From: Schistosoma haematobium
Lineage: Eukaryota; Platyhelminthes; Trematoda; Strigeidida; Schistosomatidae
Assembly: GCF_000699445.3 (NCBI RefSeq)
Contig: NC_067195.1
Span: forward strand, 88,038,569 to 88,102,568
Direction of reading: 5' to 3'
Length of the DNA: 64,000 nt
Part shown: positions 40,701-47,583 of the stretch, piece by piece
How the letters are laid out: every line of letters begins with the position of its first letter
How positions within the stretch are numbered: position 1 is the first letter of the stretch
Made by a program: the position numbers and the translations under genes
Notes under the pieces: model-generated
Databases searched by the model: none
Told to the model about the DNA's origin: nothing
The model's input: only the letters and a program-made list of their open reading frames with translations

Positions 40701-43700
40701 ATTATTGGATCAATGTTTTTCACTGCGGACTTAGTTACGTATAGATGAACATTTCTGAAGAGTCACGGATTGAAACAAAACAATTATCCACTACCTCCTA
40801 ATTTTAAAGCACCATCGTACAATGTAAACTCCTCAAAACAGTTTGACTTTGGAATAGAAAATGTTACTGTAGCGAATAATTGATATAAATTTAATCTGTA
40901 ATCATGATACTCTATCAATTGATATGGGAGATTATCTGAAGAGCTTATGAATTTATGGTTAATAAAAGGTCTACATTTAGTGATGACACGGTAGTAATCA
41001 AATACAATTATTTTATACACTGACTTATTTCTCTTCGTTATTTATTTACATTCGTGTCTGGCGGTTGGAAGCAACCGGTTCAAATTACTGAACCTAGGTT
41101 TCCTGGTAGCCGGTACTCGTCAGTAAGAAATATCCACAATCATAAGGGAATTAATGTTCCCCGTAATGTTTGAACTAGCATCAGTCAGATGGCTGAATGA
41201 AAACATTAGCTGTTTAAAATTAGTGGCTTTATAAACTCCTCAACCATGCGCATTCACAATCCTGCTACCGGAGATCGAACCCTAGATCTTCGAACGGAAC
41301 AACTGTCTAGTACTTCAGGTTTTCTATTGTTACCTAACTTGGATCGGTTGGCGATCCTAATAAAAACCAATAATCTCCACAGTCCCTCTACTGATAAGCT
41401 TGGTTTATTGTCTTAACAATGAGAATATGTAACTAGTTAGTTTCATACAATTAGTTCCATCGATGAATTTGAATAAAATCAGAACAACAGTGGACACAAA
41501 ATCCAATTTAATTTTCTATTTAATGGATTTTGTACATGCCTCTCAAAATTTTCAAGTAGGATGTCATGTTCTTTTGAAAGTGTTAATGTTGGTGTTTTCG
41601 TGAATTCCAAGGTTTTCGACTGAACATTGTAAATACTTAATTCGGCTTACAATATTTGAATTCGTAACAATTTTATCAAAGCTATGAGCTAAAAGTAAAC
41701 TTGAATAAGACTGTTGTAACGGGTGGACTGCAGGTTAGATGCGCAGCGTTTTATCGATCGATTACAGTGACACGGAAAACACGTAATGAACGACTTAGAT
41801 TCCCAATTGGCCCTGCTTCCCTGTCTAGCTCAGCCAGTTGAGTCTAGAACGCAAGTCACAGCCTCTGAGTTATAAATGATTATATTTCAGACATATTCTA
41901 TTTATATACCAAGCAAACAGACCACATCGTACCATAAAAATAGAAAACAACATCTGTACAATATTTAACGAGTGAAATAAATAATGGCCAATAGGGAATG
42001 CCCATTTAGAGTCCAAGGACATCATTAGACTTAACATGATTGGTATATTCCTCAGCATACCTAAGAAAGACCTACCAGGGGAATCTTATTTGAGACTTCA
42101 GTTGGATGTGCCTACATCTATGTTGGTGTTCACACCAGGATTCGGACCTACTACATTTCTTTTCAAACCTCCAAAGTAATATCCACTGAACTGGGAAATA
42201 AATAAATAATGCCATGAGTTTGCTTTAAGTTTAGAGCTAATTTCCTTGGTTCATTCGGTTTAGAAGTTTATGTCAATTATTATTGTAGCTTTATTCTAAT
42301 TAGCTAATTGTTCACAAGTTTGTTTGTCTTTTTTTTTCATGGCGAAATAATAAATTAGTAAGATTTACCGAATGCTATCACTTCGATTTAGCCTATTAGT
42401 ATTGTTTTTCCAATGAGTCAGTGATTAAAGTGAGGCTCTACATCTACATTTTATTCTGGTTATGTAATACTTATCAATAAGACAAGAAATGTTCTGCTTG
42501 ATTAAGAATGATACATAGAAATACACCAAAATAATTTAGATAGAGCTGTAAATGTTTGGCTGTATATTTACATTAGGCATTGAATAGTGTAAATAACTTT
42601 TATTTCAGAGATGAGAATTGATCAGTACAGTTAACCAGAAGCGATATGTTTCTTTTGTTGTTGAATACTCTGTTTATTCTTCATTATTATTCCTTGTTTC
42701 TTTGTAAAACTGATCTATTTTCCTCTTTTTTTTTCTTTCAACATAGTCATGTATAAATCACCTTCTAGAATCTGAAGGTAGACGAGCTAAACGAATATAT
42801 CGTACCTATATGACAGCAAAACATTTTTGTCCAGCTTGGTTGTTAAATCAAAATCCTATTATTTCAACACCACGACATACTTTAAATAATGAAGATCAAA
42901 TGAATTATTATGTATCACAACCATGGACTAAAATAGCTGAAAGTTTAACAACTGTAATCAATGACAATGTTCTAGATCATGATGACGATCATACTACTGC
43001 TACTACTCAATATAGTAGCATTAATAATCAAAAGGAAAAATGTTTACTCGATGAATATTCAAGTGATTCCGATCGTCACAACCGTCATCTTCATTCTACT
43101 AATGATGATAATGACGATGGTGATTCGTTGGAAGAACCAATTTTGACGAATAGAGGTTCTTCACCTGATTCAGTCGCTTATTCACGACTAACTGAAGAAG
43201 AAAATGATATAAATTCTGTACAAAATGTACAACTTACAAAACATGAACAAAACAATGATGATGACGATGATGATGATGATGATGAAGAAGAAGAGTATGA
43301 TGATGATGAAGATGAATGTGAACTAGAGTTAGCTACAACATTACATCAACTTACATTGGATAATGCTCGTTTAGAACAACTCAATGCTCGTTCGTTAGAA
43401 GCTATACAAGCTGAACGAAATCGCTGCGCCGATTTAAAAGTATGGTTTTATGGTATAAATATATTTAGTCTTAAATTAACAATATAAATCAGTTCTTTTC
43501 ATCCATAACACTAGTAAAATTTGAGCTTTTTTATAAGATGCCAGTATCACTAGTGTATATTTTCGGAGGGTTACAACAATTCCAGTTGTTTCATTAAGGT
43601 TAAATAATCGAACACTAGCACAAGCACGACCGCGGCTGTTGCTTCGACTTGATAATTGGCCTTTTACATCGAACTATACAAGCTGGAACACTCATTTTTT

Positions 43701-45016
43701 CCAGATAGGTTAAAGCATTATGTTTCGGGTTCAAGCCTACCCGTATCTACTTCATTGTAAGCAAACGGATATTATGAATATCTTCACATACGATGTATAA
43801 GTGAAAACCACGTACATGGAACTGTATTTTCGATATCAATTTTTATTAAGTAACTCATCTAAAGTTATGATAAAGTGACTAAGTCGGTAAATCTGCTTCT
43901 TCAATGCTTGTTACTCATTTCCAAGCCGATTCTTGTATTCTGACAACTTGAATAATAGAGGCTAAAGAAAACCCGTTTTAACTCAAGATTAACTTATGAA
44001 CGGAAAATTTAATATGACCTTTGTAGTTTAGAAACTTCTGGATGCATTCTAAATATAGTAACTCCAACCAAAACGTGAAATAACTCCACATTGTTCTGGA
44101 TATTTATAAGAAGTTCCTCTTCAATGCTTATTGAGTAAAAAATTTTCAGTCTTTTTGTAGATCTTCAGAGATTTTGTCGAGGGAGTTTGATGCAACGCAT
44201 ATTTTAGGTGTGTGAGAGAATTAATGTTTCTACCTGAACTGGTGTATCTGGTGTGGGGTTCTAACGTACCTCTCAGCTGTGAAATCTGAGTGATCTCGGC
44301 GAGAACATAATTTATGGATGAACCAGTCAGATTTAAGATAGCAGGTGTTGGATTTTGTCACGAAATTCATTCGTCGATAAGGCTAAACAGCATTTTGGCA
44401 TTATAGCTGATGTCAGTTCGTGATCAGAACCCTAGCTCGAATTCCTAATTTCAACATCCAACCTTTGATTCTAATTCCAATTCCTCACACTAATTTATGA
44501 CCCTTATTTTAACCCTGGTAAGTAATAGGTGGACACTTAAGAGTCCTTCAAAGATCACCCGTAAACTGTGAATTCATCGTGATCTTATCACTAAACCATC
44601 ACCAAATCAATAATTTTCATTGATTGTTTATTAAACAGGAAGGAATAGTGAACAGCTTCTTCAATTTGAATGATTTTGCAATTTTTGTAGTTCTTTCTGA
44701 ACTCCTTTTTATAAAATAGTCTTGAAATCTTAGTATTTTGCGTCCTGATATTCTATTGATTAATGATGAGTTCCATCCAACTTTCTGTAAAATTTCACAT
44801 CTTAAGAGGGTCATAGATTATTTTATTTTCATAGATATACATGTATAACCGGAGTATGTGTGGCATGGGGGGGGTAGTATTATATATCTAAGTTTTTATT
44901 TCATACCTTTTCACTATCATCTGCTTTATTTATATTTACATACTGCGTTTATTTACACACAGGTTCTACTCAAACTTCGTCATAATTCCTACACTAAACC
45001 AATAGGCACTATTTAA
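13733..45016 (+). CDS. RALBP1: RalA-binding protein 1 (RLIP) orthologue, complete, 11 coding exons
   Basis: Exons 13733-14302, 16142-16276, 17965-18154, 19354-19893, 23939-24219, 25690-25934, 27258-27590, 32637-33102, 37491-37970, 42747-43439 and 44963-45016 sum to 3987 nt: 1328 residues plus TAA. Order as in RALBP1: Lys-rich N-terminus; RhoGAP domain (about residues 191-500, arginine finger in EGIYR at 235); Ral-binding coiled coil ([17 protein letters not shown]); C-terminal coiled coils. RALBP1 is a Ral effector, a GAP for Rac/Cdc42 and an endocytosis adaptor. At 1328 residues it is twice the human length (655), owing to Asn-, Ser- and Asp-rich inserts, one of them inside the GAP domain. 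Confidence 0.93.
14900..15110 (-). mobile_element. Sm-alpha-like tRNA-derived SINE
   Basis: The minus strand starts GCCGGCTCAGTGGTCTAGTT (A-box region) and carries the B-box CCTGGGTTCGAATCTC, followed by the family's shared tail (AGTGCTTCCAGG, TGGTGGTCTAGCTTCAACTG). This is a pol III promoter arrangement like schistosome Sm-alpha. Lies in RALBP1 intron 1. Confidence 0.75.
15271..15596. mobile_element. head-to-head Sm-alpha-like SINE pair with ~110-bp inverted ends
   Basis: A full minus-strand SINE (B-box at about 15435-15450) is joined at its 5' end to a truncated plus-strand copy containing only the 3' part. The two ends are long reverse complements, from CAGAAGGAGATTGTGGAG on the left to its complement on the right, so the whole unit can fold as a hairpin. 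Confidence 0.7.
16142..16276 (+). CDS. RALBP1: RALBP1 exon 2, start of RhoGAP domain
   Basis: Residues 191-235, [10 protein letters not shown] through GLSSEGIYR. The final Arg is the expected arginine finger of the GAP domain. Acceptor ATTTAG, donor GTAAGT, phase 0 on both sides, so skipping this exon would keep the frame but remove the finger. An antisense copy lies in intron 8. Confidence 0.9.
16333..16511 (+). mobile_element. repeat D, 5' part only
   Basis: Starts in RALBP1 intron 2, 57 bases after exon 2, with the family's 5' block (ACGGTCGAGGGTAGGGAGAG) and stops within the CCGG-TT region, lacking the 3' half. The antisense exon 2 copy at 33.5-35.6 kb has the same insertion at the same site but full length. 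Confidence 0.75.
16673..17131 (+). mobile_element. solo LTR 1 (TGTTATGAC...TATAACA family)
   Basis: A 459-bp segment with TG...CA ends and a 5-bp target duplication, gtccg at 16668-16672 and 17132-17136. No internal retroelement sequence, so it is a solo LTR left by recombination. Related LTRs are at 36367 and 45594, with a partial one at 41712. The parental element's clade is not determinable here. Confidence 0.82.
17170..17568 (+). mobile_element. LINE-A2, 5'-truncated copy
   Basis: Flanked by the 11-bp target duplication aggttcatgaa (17159-17169 and 17569-17579). Encodes the last ~65 residues of the LINE-A2 ORF ([26 protein letters not shown]) plus the 3' UTR and a GACT tail. Inserted in RALBP1 intron 2. 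Confidence 0.85.
17965..18154 (+). CDS. RALBP1: RALBP1 exon 3, RhoGAP domain
   Basis: Residues 236-299. [18 protein letters not shown] follows the arginine finger; a linker not present in the human protein then starts. Acceptor ATTTAG, donor GTAAGT, phase 1 out. Confidence 0.9.
18840..19070 (+). mobile_element. Sm-alpha-like SINE
   Basis: Plus-strand copy with A-box-like GACTCAGTGGTCTAGAC and a B-box-like GGGCTCGAGTTCC, followed by the shared tail to ACAATCCCATACTGATAA. Moderately diverged; in RALBP1 intron 3. Confidence 0.7.
19354..19893 (+). CDS. RALBP1: RALBP1 exon 4, RhoGAP core
   Basis: Residues 299-479. After about 70 linker residues it carries [20 protein letters not shown], the [16 protein letters not shown] helix and [17 protein letters not shown], the conserved second half of the GAP fold. 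Acceptor TTTTCAG, donor GTATGT. Confidence 0.92.
19959..20265 (-). mobile_element. LINE-A2 3' fragment
   Basis: Minus-strand copy beginning (3' end) with a GTCA-repeat tail and running into the ORF's C-terminal codons near 20200-20265. Located just after RALBP1 exon 4. No clear target duplication. Confidence 0.75.
20821..21176 (-). mobile_element. LINE-B, 5'-truncated copy
   Basis: Flanked by the 8-bp target duplication tgatgaac (20813-20820 and 21177-21184). Encodes the LINE-B C-terminus on the minus strand ([19 protein letters not shown]) with frameshifts. Its GTAA tail has only two units, in contrast to the array after 49619. Confidence 0.85.
22322..22440 (-). mobile_element. decayed LINE-A fragment
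   Basis: A short match to the LINE-A2 C-terminal coding region on the minus strand (ATTCTGAGTCATGTTA, CCAAGTAGTCTGAACC, CCAACACG). Heavily mutated. The rest of RALBP1 intron 4 between 21185 and 23080 shows no other feature I can support. Confidence 0.5.
23080..23597 (+). mobile_element. repeat D, full length
   Basis: Complete plus-strand copy, from the ACGGTCGAGAGTGGGGAGAG block to TTTATGTGTTTGAATAAATA, in RALBP1 intron 4. No open frame. Serves as a good reference copy of the family in this window. Confidence 0.8.
23939..24219 (+). CDS. RALBP1: RALBP1 exon 5, end of GAP and start of Ral-binding region
   Basis: Residues 479-572, including the coiled-coil start [17 protein letters not shown]. 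No other AG exists between 23811 and 23938, and AAAG|AT restores the frame. The acceptor lacks the usual pyrimidine tract directly upstream, so the precise start is slightly uncertain. Donor GTAAGT. Confidence 0.8.
25049..25400 (+). mobile_element. probable solo LTR 5 (a different family)
   Basis: About 350 bp with TG...CA ends (TGTAACAGTGATC to CCTAACA), a TATAAAA-like box near 25230 and an AATAAA near 25305, the order expected of U3-R-U5. No convincing target duplication was found, so the boundaries are tentative. In RALBP1 intron 5. Confidence 0.5.
25690..25934 (+). CDS. RALBP1: RALBP1 exon 6, coiled coil
   Basis: Residues 573-654. [20 protein letters not shown] resembles the Ral-binding helix, followed by a Thr/Gly-rich linker. 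Acceptor TTTAG, donor AAG|GTGTGT, phase 2 out. Confidence 0.85.
26350..26851 (+). mobile_element. LTR retrotransposon 3' remnant: internal end, polypurine tract and LTR
   Basis: A GC-richer open stretch (26360-26578) ends at a purine tract, AAAGGGGGGATGAG (26569-26582), directly followed by a 269-bp LTR candidate 26583-26851 with inverted ends TGTGATTTGGGT and ACCCAAATACA. That layout is typical of the 3' end of an LTR element. The coding part is too short to assign to Gypsy or BEL. Confidence 0.5.
26925..27135 (-). mobile_element. decayed LINE-A1 5' region
   Basis: Aligns with the LINE-A1 5' leader at 63210-63425: GTAAGGTGTG-CTGTTTTTAG, the AACTCAATCTTTCATTTGT-like block and GCTGGAGATGCTAGTTGTC. 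Old and heavily substituted; ends about 120 bases before RALBP1 exon 7. Confidence 0.55.
27258..27590 (+). CDS. RALBP1: RALBP1 exon 7, Ral-binding coiled coil
   Basis: Residues 654-765. [19 protein letters not shown] is the best single match to the human Ral-binding domain (RLWEVQRILTALKRKL). A Ser/Gln-rich linker and [14 protein letters not shown] follow. Acceptor AAATTAG, donor GTAAGA. Confidence 0.92.
27701..28755 (+). mobile_element. LINE-A1, 5'-truncated copy
   Basis: Starts in the RT domain after the catalytic palm motif and continues through the C-terminal region to an ACGTACGTACG block and GACT tail. The enclosed frame 27717-28436 (239 codons) is open. Inserted in RALBP1 intron 7 in the sense direction. 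No target duplication found. Confidence 0.8.
27717..28436 (+). pseudogene. LINE-A1 reverse-transcriptase C-terminal fragment
   Basis: 239 codons starting at the [10 protein letters not shown] segment that follows the YADD motif in related copies, then the thumb and the conserved RTE-type C-terminus ([43 protein letters not shown]). Palm motifs A to C are absent, so it cannot be active. The final stop truncates the end that LINE-A2 copies retain. Confidence 0.8.
28864..28985 (+). repeat. dispersed repeat G fragment
   Basis: Matches the minus strand of 5570-5690 (CCAAGCCCG, GGAGGGTTGGGCATGGGG, CTCTGGCTAAAAAATG). Two diverged copies in unrelated introns show it is dispersed. Class unknown. Confidence 0.5.
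29558..29650 (+). mobile_element. Sm-alpha-like SINE 3' fragment
   Basis: Only the shared SINE tail is present (CATCCAGTGCTTCGAAG, TCGACTCATGAATTC). It lies 21 bases before the target duplication of the chimeric LINE-E insertion. Confidence 0.55.
29838..29881. repeat. (AAT)n microsatellite in LINE-E 3' UTR
   Basis: About 15 AAT units. The homologous site in the other LINE-E copy (56890-56925) has only a few interrupted ATT units, so this is a local expansion. Confidence 0.8.
31164..31494 (-). mobile_element. decayed LINE-B fragment within the copied block
   Basis: Minus-strand relic of the LINE-B C-terminal region ([15 protein letters not shown]-like and EEEIRKRR-like traces, all frameshifted). 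The same relic is at 55252-55582 on the plus strand, in the original locus. It ends a few bases from the acceptor of the upstream exon. Confidence 0.6.
31520..31698 (+). pseudogene. copy of the terminal exon found upstream of TACO1
   Basis: Identical in translation to 55226-55048 (minus). Includes its TTTAG acceptor and stop codon. Here it lies in sense orientation inside RALBP1 intron 7. Confidence 0.65.
31831..32024 (+). pseudogene. TACO1 exon 1 copy, truncated
   Basis: Starts with the same ATG and runs through [20 protein letters not shown], then breaks off after 64 codons where LINE-E sequence begins at a shared AGC. Residual readthrough adds only ILRRQR before a stop. The donor site and exons 2-4 are absent, so it cannot encode TACO1. 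Confidence 0.85.
32327..32402. repeat. (ATGT)n microsatellite
   Basis: About 18 nearly perfect ATGT units in RALBP1 intron 7, preceded by TATATACATGT. Outside the LINE-E target duplication, so not part of that insertion. Confidence 0.9.
32637..33102 (+). CDS. RALBP1: RALBP1 exon 8, variable linker
   Basis: Residues 765-920, a Thr/Asn/Glu-rich acidic linker with no recognised domain. It is assigned by frame (phase 2 in, 0 out), by good splice sites (GTTTAG, GTAAAT) and because the open frame fills the exon. Confidence 0.75.
33109..33147. repeat. (TTA)n run next to RALBP1 exon 8 donor
   Basis: About 12 TTA/ATT units starting a few bases after the GTAAAT donor of exon 8. Confidence 0.8.
33225..33470. 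mobile_element. head-to-head Sm-alpha-like SINE pair
   Basis: A minus-strand SINE (B-box relic CGAGATTTGAATACAG near 33347) is followed at its 5' end, about 33415, by a plus-strand fragment from the SINE's middle to AGTACTTCCAGG. Same arrangement as 15271-15596 but more decayed. Confidence 0.6.
33484..33999 (-). mobile_element. repeat D, full length, at the border of the antisense exon 2 copy
   Basis: Minus-strand full copy. Its 5' end joins the antisense RALBP1 intron 2 sequence at exactly the site where the truncated D lies at 16333, so this is the same ancestral insertion carried along by the duplication. Confidence 0.8.
34000..35579 (-). pseudogene. antisense copy of RALBP1 exon 2 and flanks, split by LINE-A1
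   Basis: 34000-34089 and 35240-35579 together are the reverse complement of about 15930-16332, covering the end of intron 1, exon 2 and the start of intron 2. The enclosed 60-codon frame at 35361-35543 differs from its partner at 15952-16134 by one residue, so the copy is recent. LINE-A1 interrupts it at the position matching 16243-16255. It lies antisense to RALBP1 in intron 8. Confidence 0.85.
34090..35239 (+). mobile_element. LINE-A1, internally deleted, both ends present
   Basis: Flanked by a 13-bp target duplication with one mismatch, taaaccatactgt (34077-34089) and taaaccatcctgt (35240-35252). Begins CCCGACCGAAGCTGCTACC like the copy ending at 63612 and ends with a GACT tail. The 5' ~815 bases join the last ~335 bases near 34905, so the endonuclease and RT are gone. 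Confidence 0.88.
36099..37208 (+). mobile_element. LINE-A2, 5'-truncated, interrupted by solo LTR 2
   Basis: Flanked by gttacccc (36091-36098 and 37209-37216). Codes for the C-terminal part ([20 protein letters not shown]) up to 36366; the LTR occupies 36367-36879; the LINE resumes with the GGTTGGGGTCTGCG stretch to its GACT tail. Confidence 0.85.
36367..36879 (+). mobile_element. solo LTR 2
   Basis: 513 bp, TGTTATGAC to GATATAACA, with the 5-bp target duplication tagac on both sides (36362-36366, 36880-36884) within LINE-A2. It is therefore younger than that LINE copy. Same family as LTR 1. Confidence 0.85.
37491..37970 (+). CDS. RALBP1: RALBP1 exon 9, poly-Asn and C-terminal coiled coil
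   Basis: Residues 921-1080. An Asn run of about 25 encoded by AAT repeats, a Pro/Ser-rich stretch, then [20 protein letters not shown], which matches the human LLAQENEILTEQEELL region in position and heptad pattern. Acceptor TTTTAG, donor GTAAAT. Confidence 0.88.
37638..37712 (+). repeat. RALBP1: coding (AAT)n repeat in RALBP1 exon 9
   Basis: 25 consecutive AAT codons give a poly-Asn run. The DNA purity (single codon type) points to microsatellite expansion and probable length polymorphism rather than selection for Asn. Confidence 0.9.
38052..38575 (+). mobile_element. repeat D, full length
   Basis: Plus-strand copy in RALBP1 intron 9, starting about 80 bases after exon 9. Ends with TATGTTTAAATAAATAAATA. 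Confidence 0.8.
38868..40118 (-). mobile_element. LINE-A3, 5' part only (leader and endonuclease)
   Basis: On the minus strand it begins CCCGACCGTTGTTGCTACC, matching the true 5' end of LINE-A1, and runs through the leader and most of the endonuclease, then stops near 38870. There is no RT or 3' tail. No target duplication was seen. Missing 3' sequence is unusual for a LINE and suggests a later deletion. Confidence 0.8.
38882..39718 (-). pseudogene. LINE-A3 AP-endonuclease fragment
   Basis: Two pieces: 39718-39230 with [20 protein letters not shown] and the metal-binding [12 protein letters not shown] motif, ending in a premature stop after QRWT; and 39157-38882 with ALIRARV-like and [12 protein letters not shown] sequence. 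The stretch between, which would hold the catalytic His motif (SDH), is frameshifted. RTE-like apurinic endonuclease, inactive. Confidence 0.78.
40119..41030. other. RALBP1 intron 9 segment, nothing firm
   Basis: AT-rich intron. A weak B-box-like CATAAATTCGATCCC near 40535 could be a decayed SINE but I cannot align it with the copies elsewhere. Confidence 0.25.
41235..41400 (+). mobile_element. decayed Sm-alpha-like SINE
   Basis: Carries a minus-type B-box relic (GGAGATCGAACCCTAGATC) and a plus-type tail (CTAGTACTTCAGG to CTCCACAGTCCCTCTACTG), a mixed orientation like the other head-to-head copies, but too decayed to be sure. Confidence 0.45.
41712..41967 (+). mobile_element. partial LTR of the LTR 1 family
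   Basis: Begins TGTTGTAACGGG and follows the family through the ATTTCAGACATATTCTATTT and CAGACCACATCG stretches to about 41967, where similarity ends. The 3' half is missing. Confidence 0.6.
42085..42190 (-). mobile_element. decayed second-type SINE
   Basis: Aligns with 46110-46200 (AGTTGGATGTGCCTACATC, GGTGTTCACACCAGGATTCG, TATCCACTGA). The B-box is partly destroyed. The remainder of RALBP1 intron 9 to 42746 shows no other feature. Confidence 0.45.
42747..43439 (+). CDS. RALBP1: RALBP1 exon 10, acidic run and last coiled coil
   Basis: Residues 1081-1311. Begins [11 protein letters not shown], includes a nine-Asp/four-Glu run, and ends [20 protein letters not shown], matching the human EELQIILEDLQRQNEEL coiled coil. 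Acceptor ACATAG, donor GTATGG. Confidence 0.88.
44963..45016 (+). CDS. RALBP1: RALBP1 terminal exon 11
   Basis: Acceptor CACACAG. Encodes [17 protein letters not shown] then TAA 45014-45016. VLLKLRHN continues the final coiled coil (human ELRVQLRLLQ). Too short to stand alone; assigned by phase and homology. Confidence 0.8.
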   Translation, partial: VLLKLRHNSYTKPIGTI

Positions 45017-45593
45017 TCGTCAACAATCGGTAATAACGATGGTGATAATAATAATAATAATAATAATGAGAAATTCGAACAGTCTGATCCACTCTATCCA
45101 CAGTATTGCGATTCCAACCATCACCATCACCGGTCATTGTATAAGTCATTCTGTATCGTTGTTGTTATTCTAATGTTACTATCAAGGTATCTGTATTCCA
45201 TTTATTCACATCGTTCTCATTTTGATTTTCCTTTTCTTCTTCTTTTCTTTTTTTGTTTAATCCTGCATTTAATTTTAATTTATTTTATTTGATGAAATAG
45301 CTCATAGTTTATGCTTATTATGAATAGAATCTGTGATTTACAAAACATAAAAAGGGAGCATAACTTTAATTCTATTCTTTAATGTTAGCCAATTGTGGCA
45401 TTTACTGTATGAAATTTTGATTATTGTGTACATTTTAAACAAAGAAAATGTAATAGAAAAGAGATCATTGTTGTTGTTGTTGTTATTATTATTAGATCAA
45501 TCATAAGTAAATACAGTGCAAAAGGCATCACTGTACAATATCAGCAGAGACGAAATTATCAAGATAAAATGCTGGAGAAGTAGTAGTAGTAGT
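45017..45593 (+). other. probable RALBP1 3' UTR and flank
   Basis: Contains an (AAT)n run near 45050 and T-rich stretches. I see no canonical AATAAA before the LTR at 45594, so the polyadenylation site is unknown. Confidence 0.35.
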
Positions 45594-46461
45594 CGTTATA
45601 ACTTGTGAACCTGTGTGCTCTGTTTATTGTAATAACACAACGATACCGCCAATCAGAGAGCAGCAAATCACCGATCGAACCAGTGACGCATAAAACACGT
45701 GCGAGCAGCCCAGAGTCTTGACTGGTCTCGCTTCCTGTCTAGCCCAACCAATTAAGCCCAGAACATCAATCTCAGCCTCTGCGATATGAATCATTTACTT
45801 CAAACATACAGGGTTTATATTACCGATCAAACAGACCACAACGTGCCATAAGATAGAAAATAACATTTGTACAATATTTGGCCAAAAGTGGCTGTAAATG
45901 AGGGAGAGTAATTAATAGACAGGCCATAACTCAAGAATGGTAAATTGTATTATAATAGTTTATGGGTCAAATTAAAGCTCATAATAAGAGCGACCTGAAT
46001 ATGAACAGTTTAGTTACATAACAATTATACGATAAGCAAAGATGGGTAGTGGCTAGCAGTGGAATCCAGGACACGCGTTTCGTCTTGTTTGGGACTCGTC
46101 AGCTGGATGTACCTGCATCTCAGAGTTGATGTTCACTCTGGGACTCGAACTCAGTACCGTTCGCTTCAAACGCCATCGCGTTATCCACTTAGCTACTGAG
46201 TCCTGATAGCCACTTGCTTGTGCAATGGGTTGAAGTTGAATTCACTTGATATTGTTTTACTTGAATTAAGGCAATATCGAGGCATACGCACAGTATGCAC
46301 ATATGCCAATTAGAGACTGATCAATTTCAGTCCAAAAACATCAATGGGAAGATTCAAGTAAAACAATATCAAGTGAATTATACGATAAAAATATACTCAT
46401 AGTATTAGTCCATAAATGGATCCCAAAAGTTACCATTCATTATTCTTATCGGGATATAACA
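45594..46461 (+). mobile_element. solo LTR 3, interrupted by a SINE
   Basis: Same family as LTR 1 and 2, ending GGGATATAACA. The 5-bp target duplication gtagt is at 45589-45593 and 46462-46466; the first base of the LTR is C instead of T. Removing the 46035-46375 SINE and one target copy leaves about 515 bp, as in LTR 2. Confidence 0.8.
46035..46375 (-). mobile_element. second tRNA-type SINE with hairpin 5' extension
   Basis: Inserted in LTR 3 with the 12-bp target duplication aattatacgata (46023-46034, 46376-46387). The minus strand reads ACTCAGTAGCTAAGTGGATA (A-box) and GGTACTGAGTTCGAGTCCC (B-box), a clear tRNA-like head. Its 5' side has 28-bp inverted arms at 46240-46267 and 46352-46379. 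Confidence 0.8.
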
Positions 46462-47459
46462 GTAGTGTAGTGAACAAGAACACCAGTGGGGACAATCGAA
46501 TGTATTTAACACAAAATTACAGGACTTGTTAATAAAATCTAACAATCATAAAGTAAATGCTTAATTTGCAAAATGTCCATCAATTGTCTCAAAATGACTC
46601 AGACTTCATTGTGCTCGCATTTTCATACGAATTACATCCTGTTTCCATTCTTTACTGTTCGATCCTCTTGTCTCTCTGCTGCCAGACCTTCTGTTCACGA
46701 CTAACATCATATACTACTTATGTCAATATAAGTAGCACACACAGTAATAGTAGTGGCAGTATCACAGGGCATAAGATTCGAATCGCTTGAAAATAGCTAT
46801 AAGAATATATTTAGTTGGTATTAATATTGTATAATATCCTACATATAATGTACATACGAGGTTTTTCGTATTGTGTAGTCAGTTCCTCTTAATTTAACTA
46901 ACCTACTCTTTTCTGTCCCACTGGCTGAACGAATCAGAACTCAAGAAGCACTGGATATCGATATTTCGTCCTAATTTGTGGAACTCTTTAGGAATTTGGT
47001 TATCGGGATCAAAACCTTTAGATAACAAACCGCTTGTTAACCAGTGGATTTGAGTCAGCCAGTTGATTCTTCTAACTTTATTCCATCCGTAATATAGTAC
47101 GATAAGCATCTAATGACATCCGTGAATAAAAGCTTCCTCAATTTCGACATAATTTTAACTGAGTACTATAAATGATAAGAAAAATGAACATTTTATTATG
47201 CCTATTATGATTAATTAGTGAATATTTATAGTATATGACTCAGGTCACACTTTTTGAACACGTACCTGATGCACAGTAGGAAAATGAATTATCGAATCCA
47301 TGCCGTTGTTCCCTAGGCTAAGCATAGAACAGTTTACTAGAACTGGGACTACAAGAGATCACTCGGTGATTCCATATTTTTGGACAACATATGATATCTT
47401 TGAATACAGGAATAAATCACTAAACACATGTGCTTTAGTAATAATTACGTAACGTATAA
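46462..47459. other. intergenic, no feature recognised
   Basis: About 1 kb of AT-rich sequence between LTR 3 and LINE-B, downstream of RALBP1 and of the convergent TACO1. Nothing I can support. Confidence 0.3.
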
Positions 47460-47583
47460 TGTCAATATAAACACTGGACAACGGGGCGGACAATATCACA
47501 AAAGTTCAATACGGCCTTTCTTCAGGATACTAACAAACTCAACAAATTCAAGATAGTCCTCAGCAACAAGTTCCAGGCCTTTC

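Noticed and set aside
46150..46205. A tRNA gene
   Set aside because: Good A- and B-boxes, but no acceptor stem pairing seen, and it lies within a SINE insertion with a target duplication.
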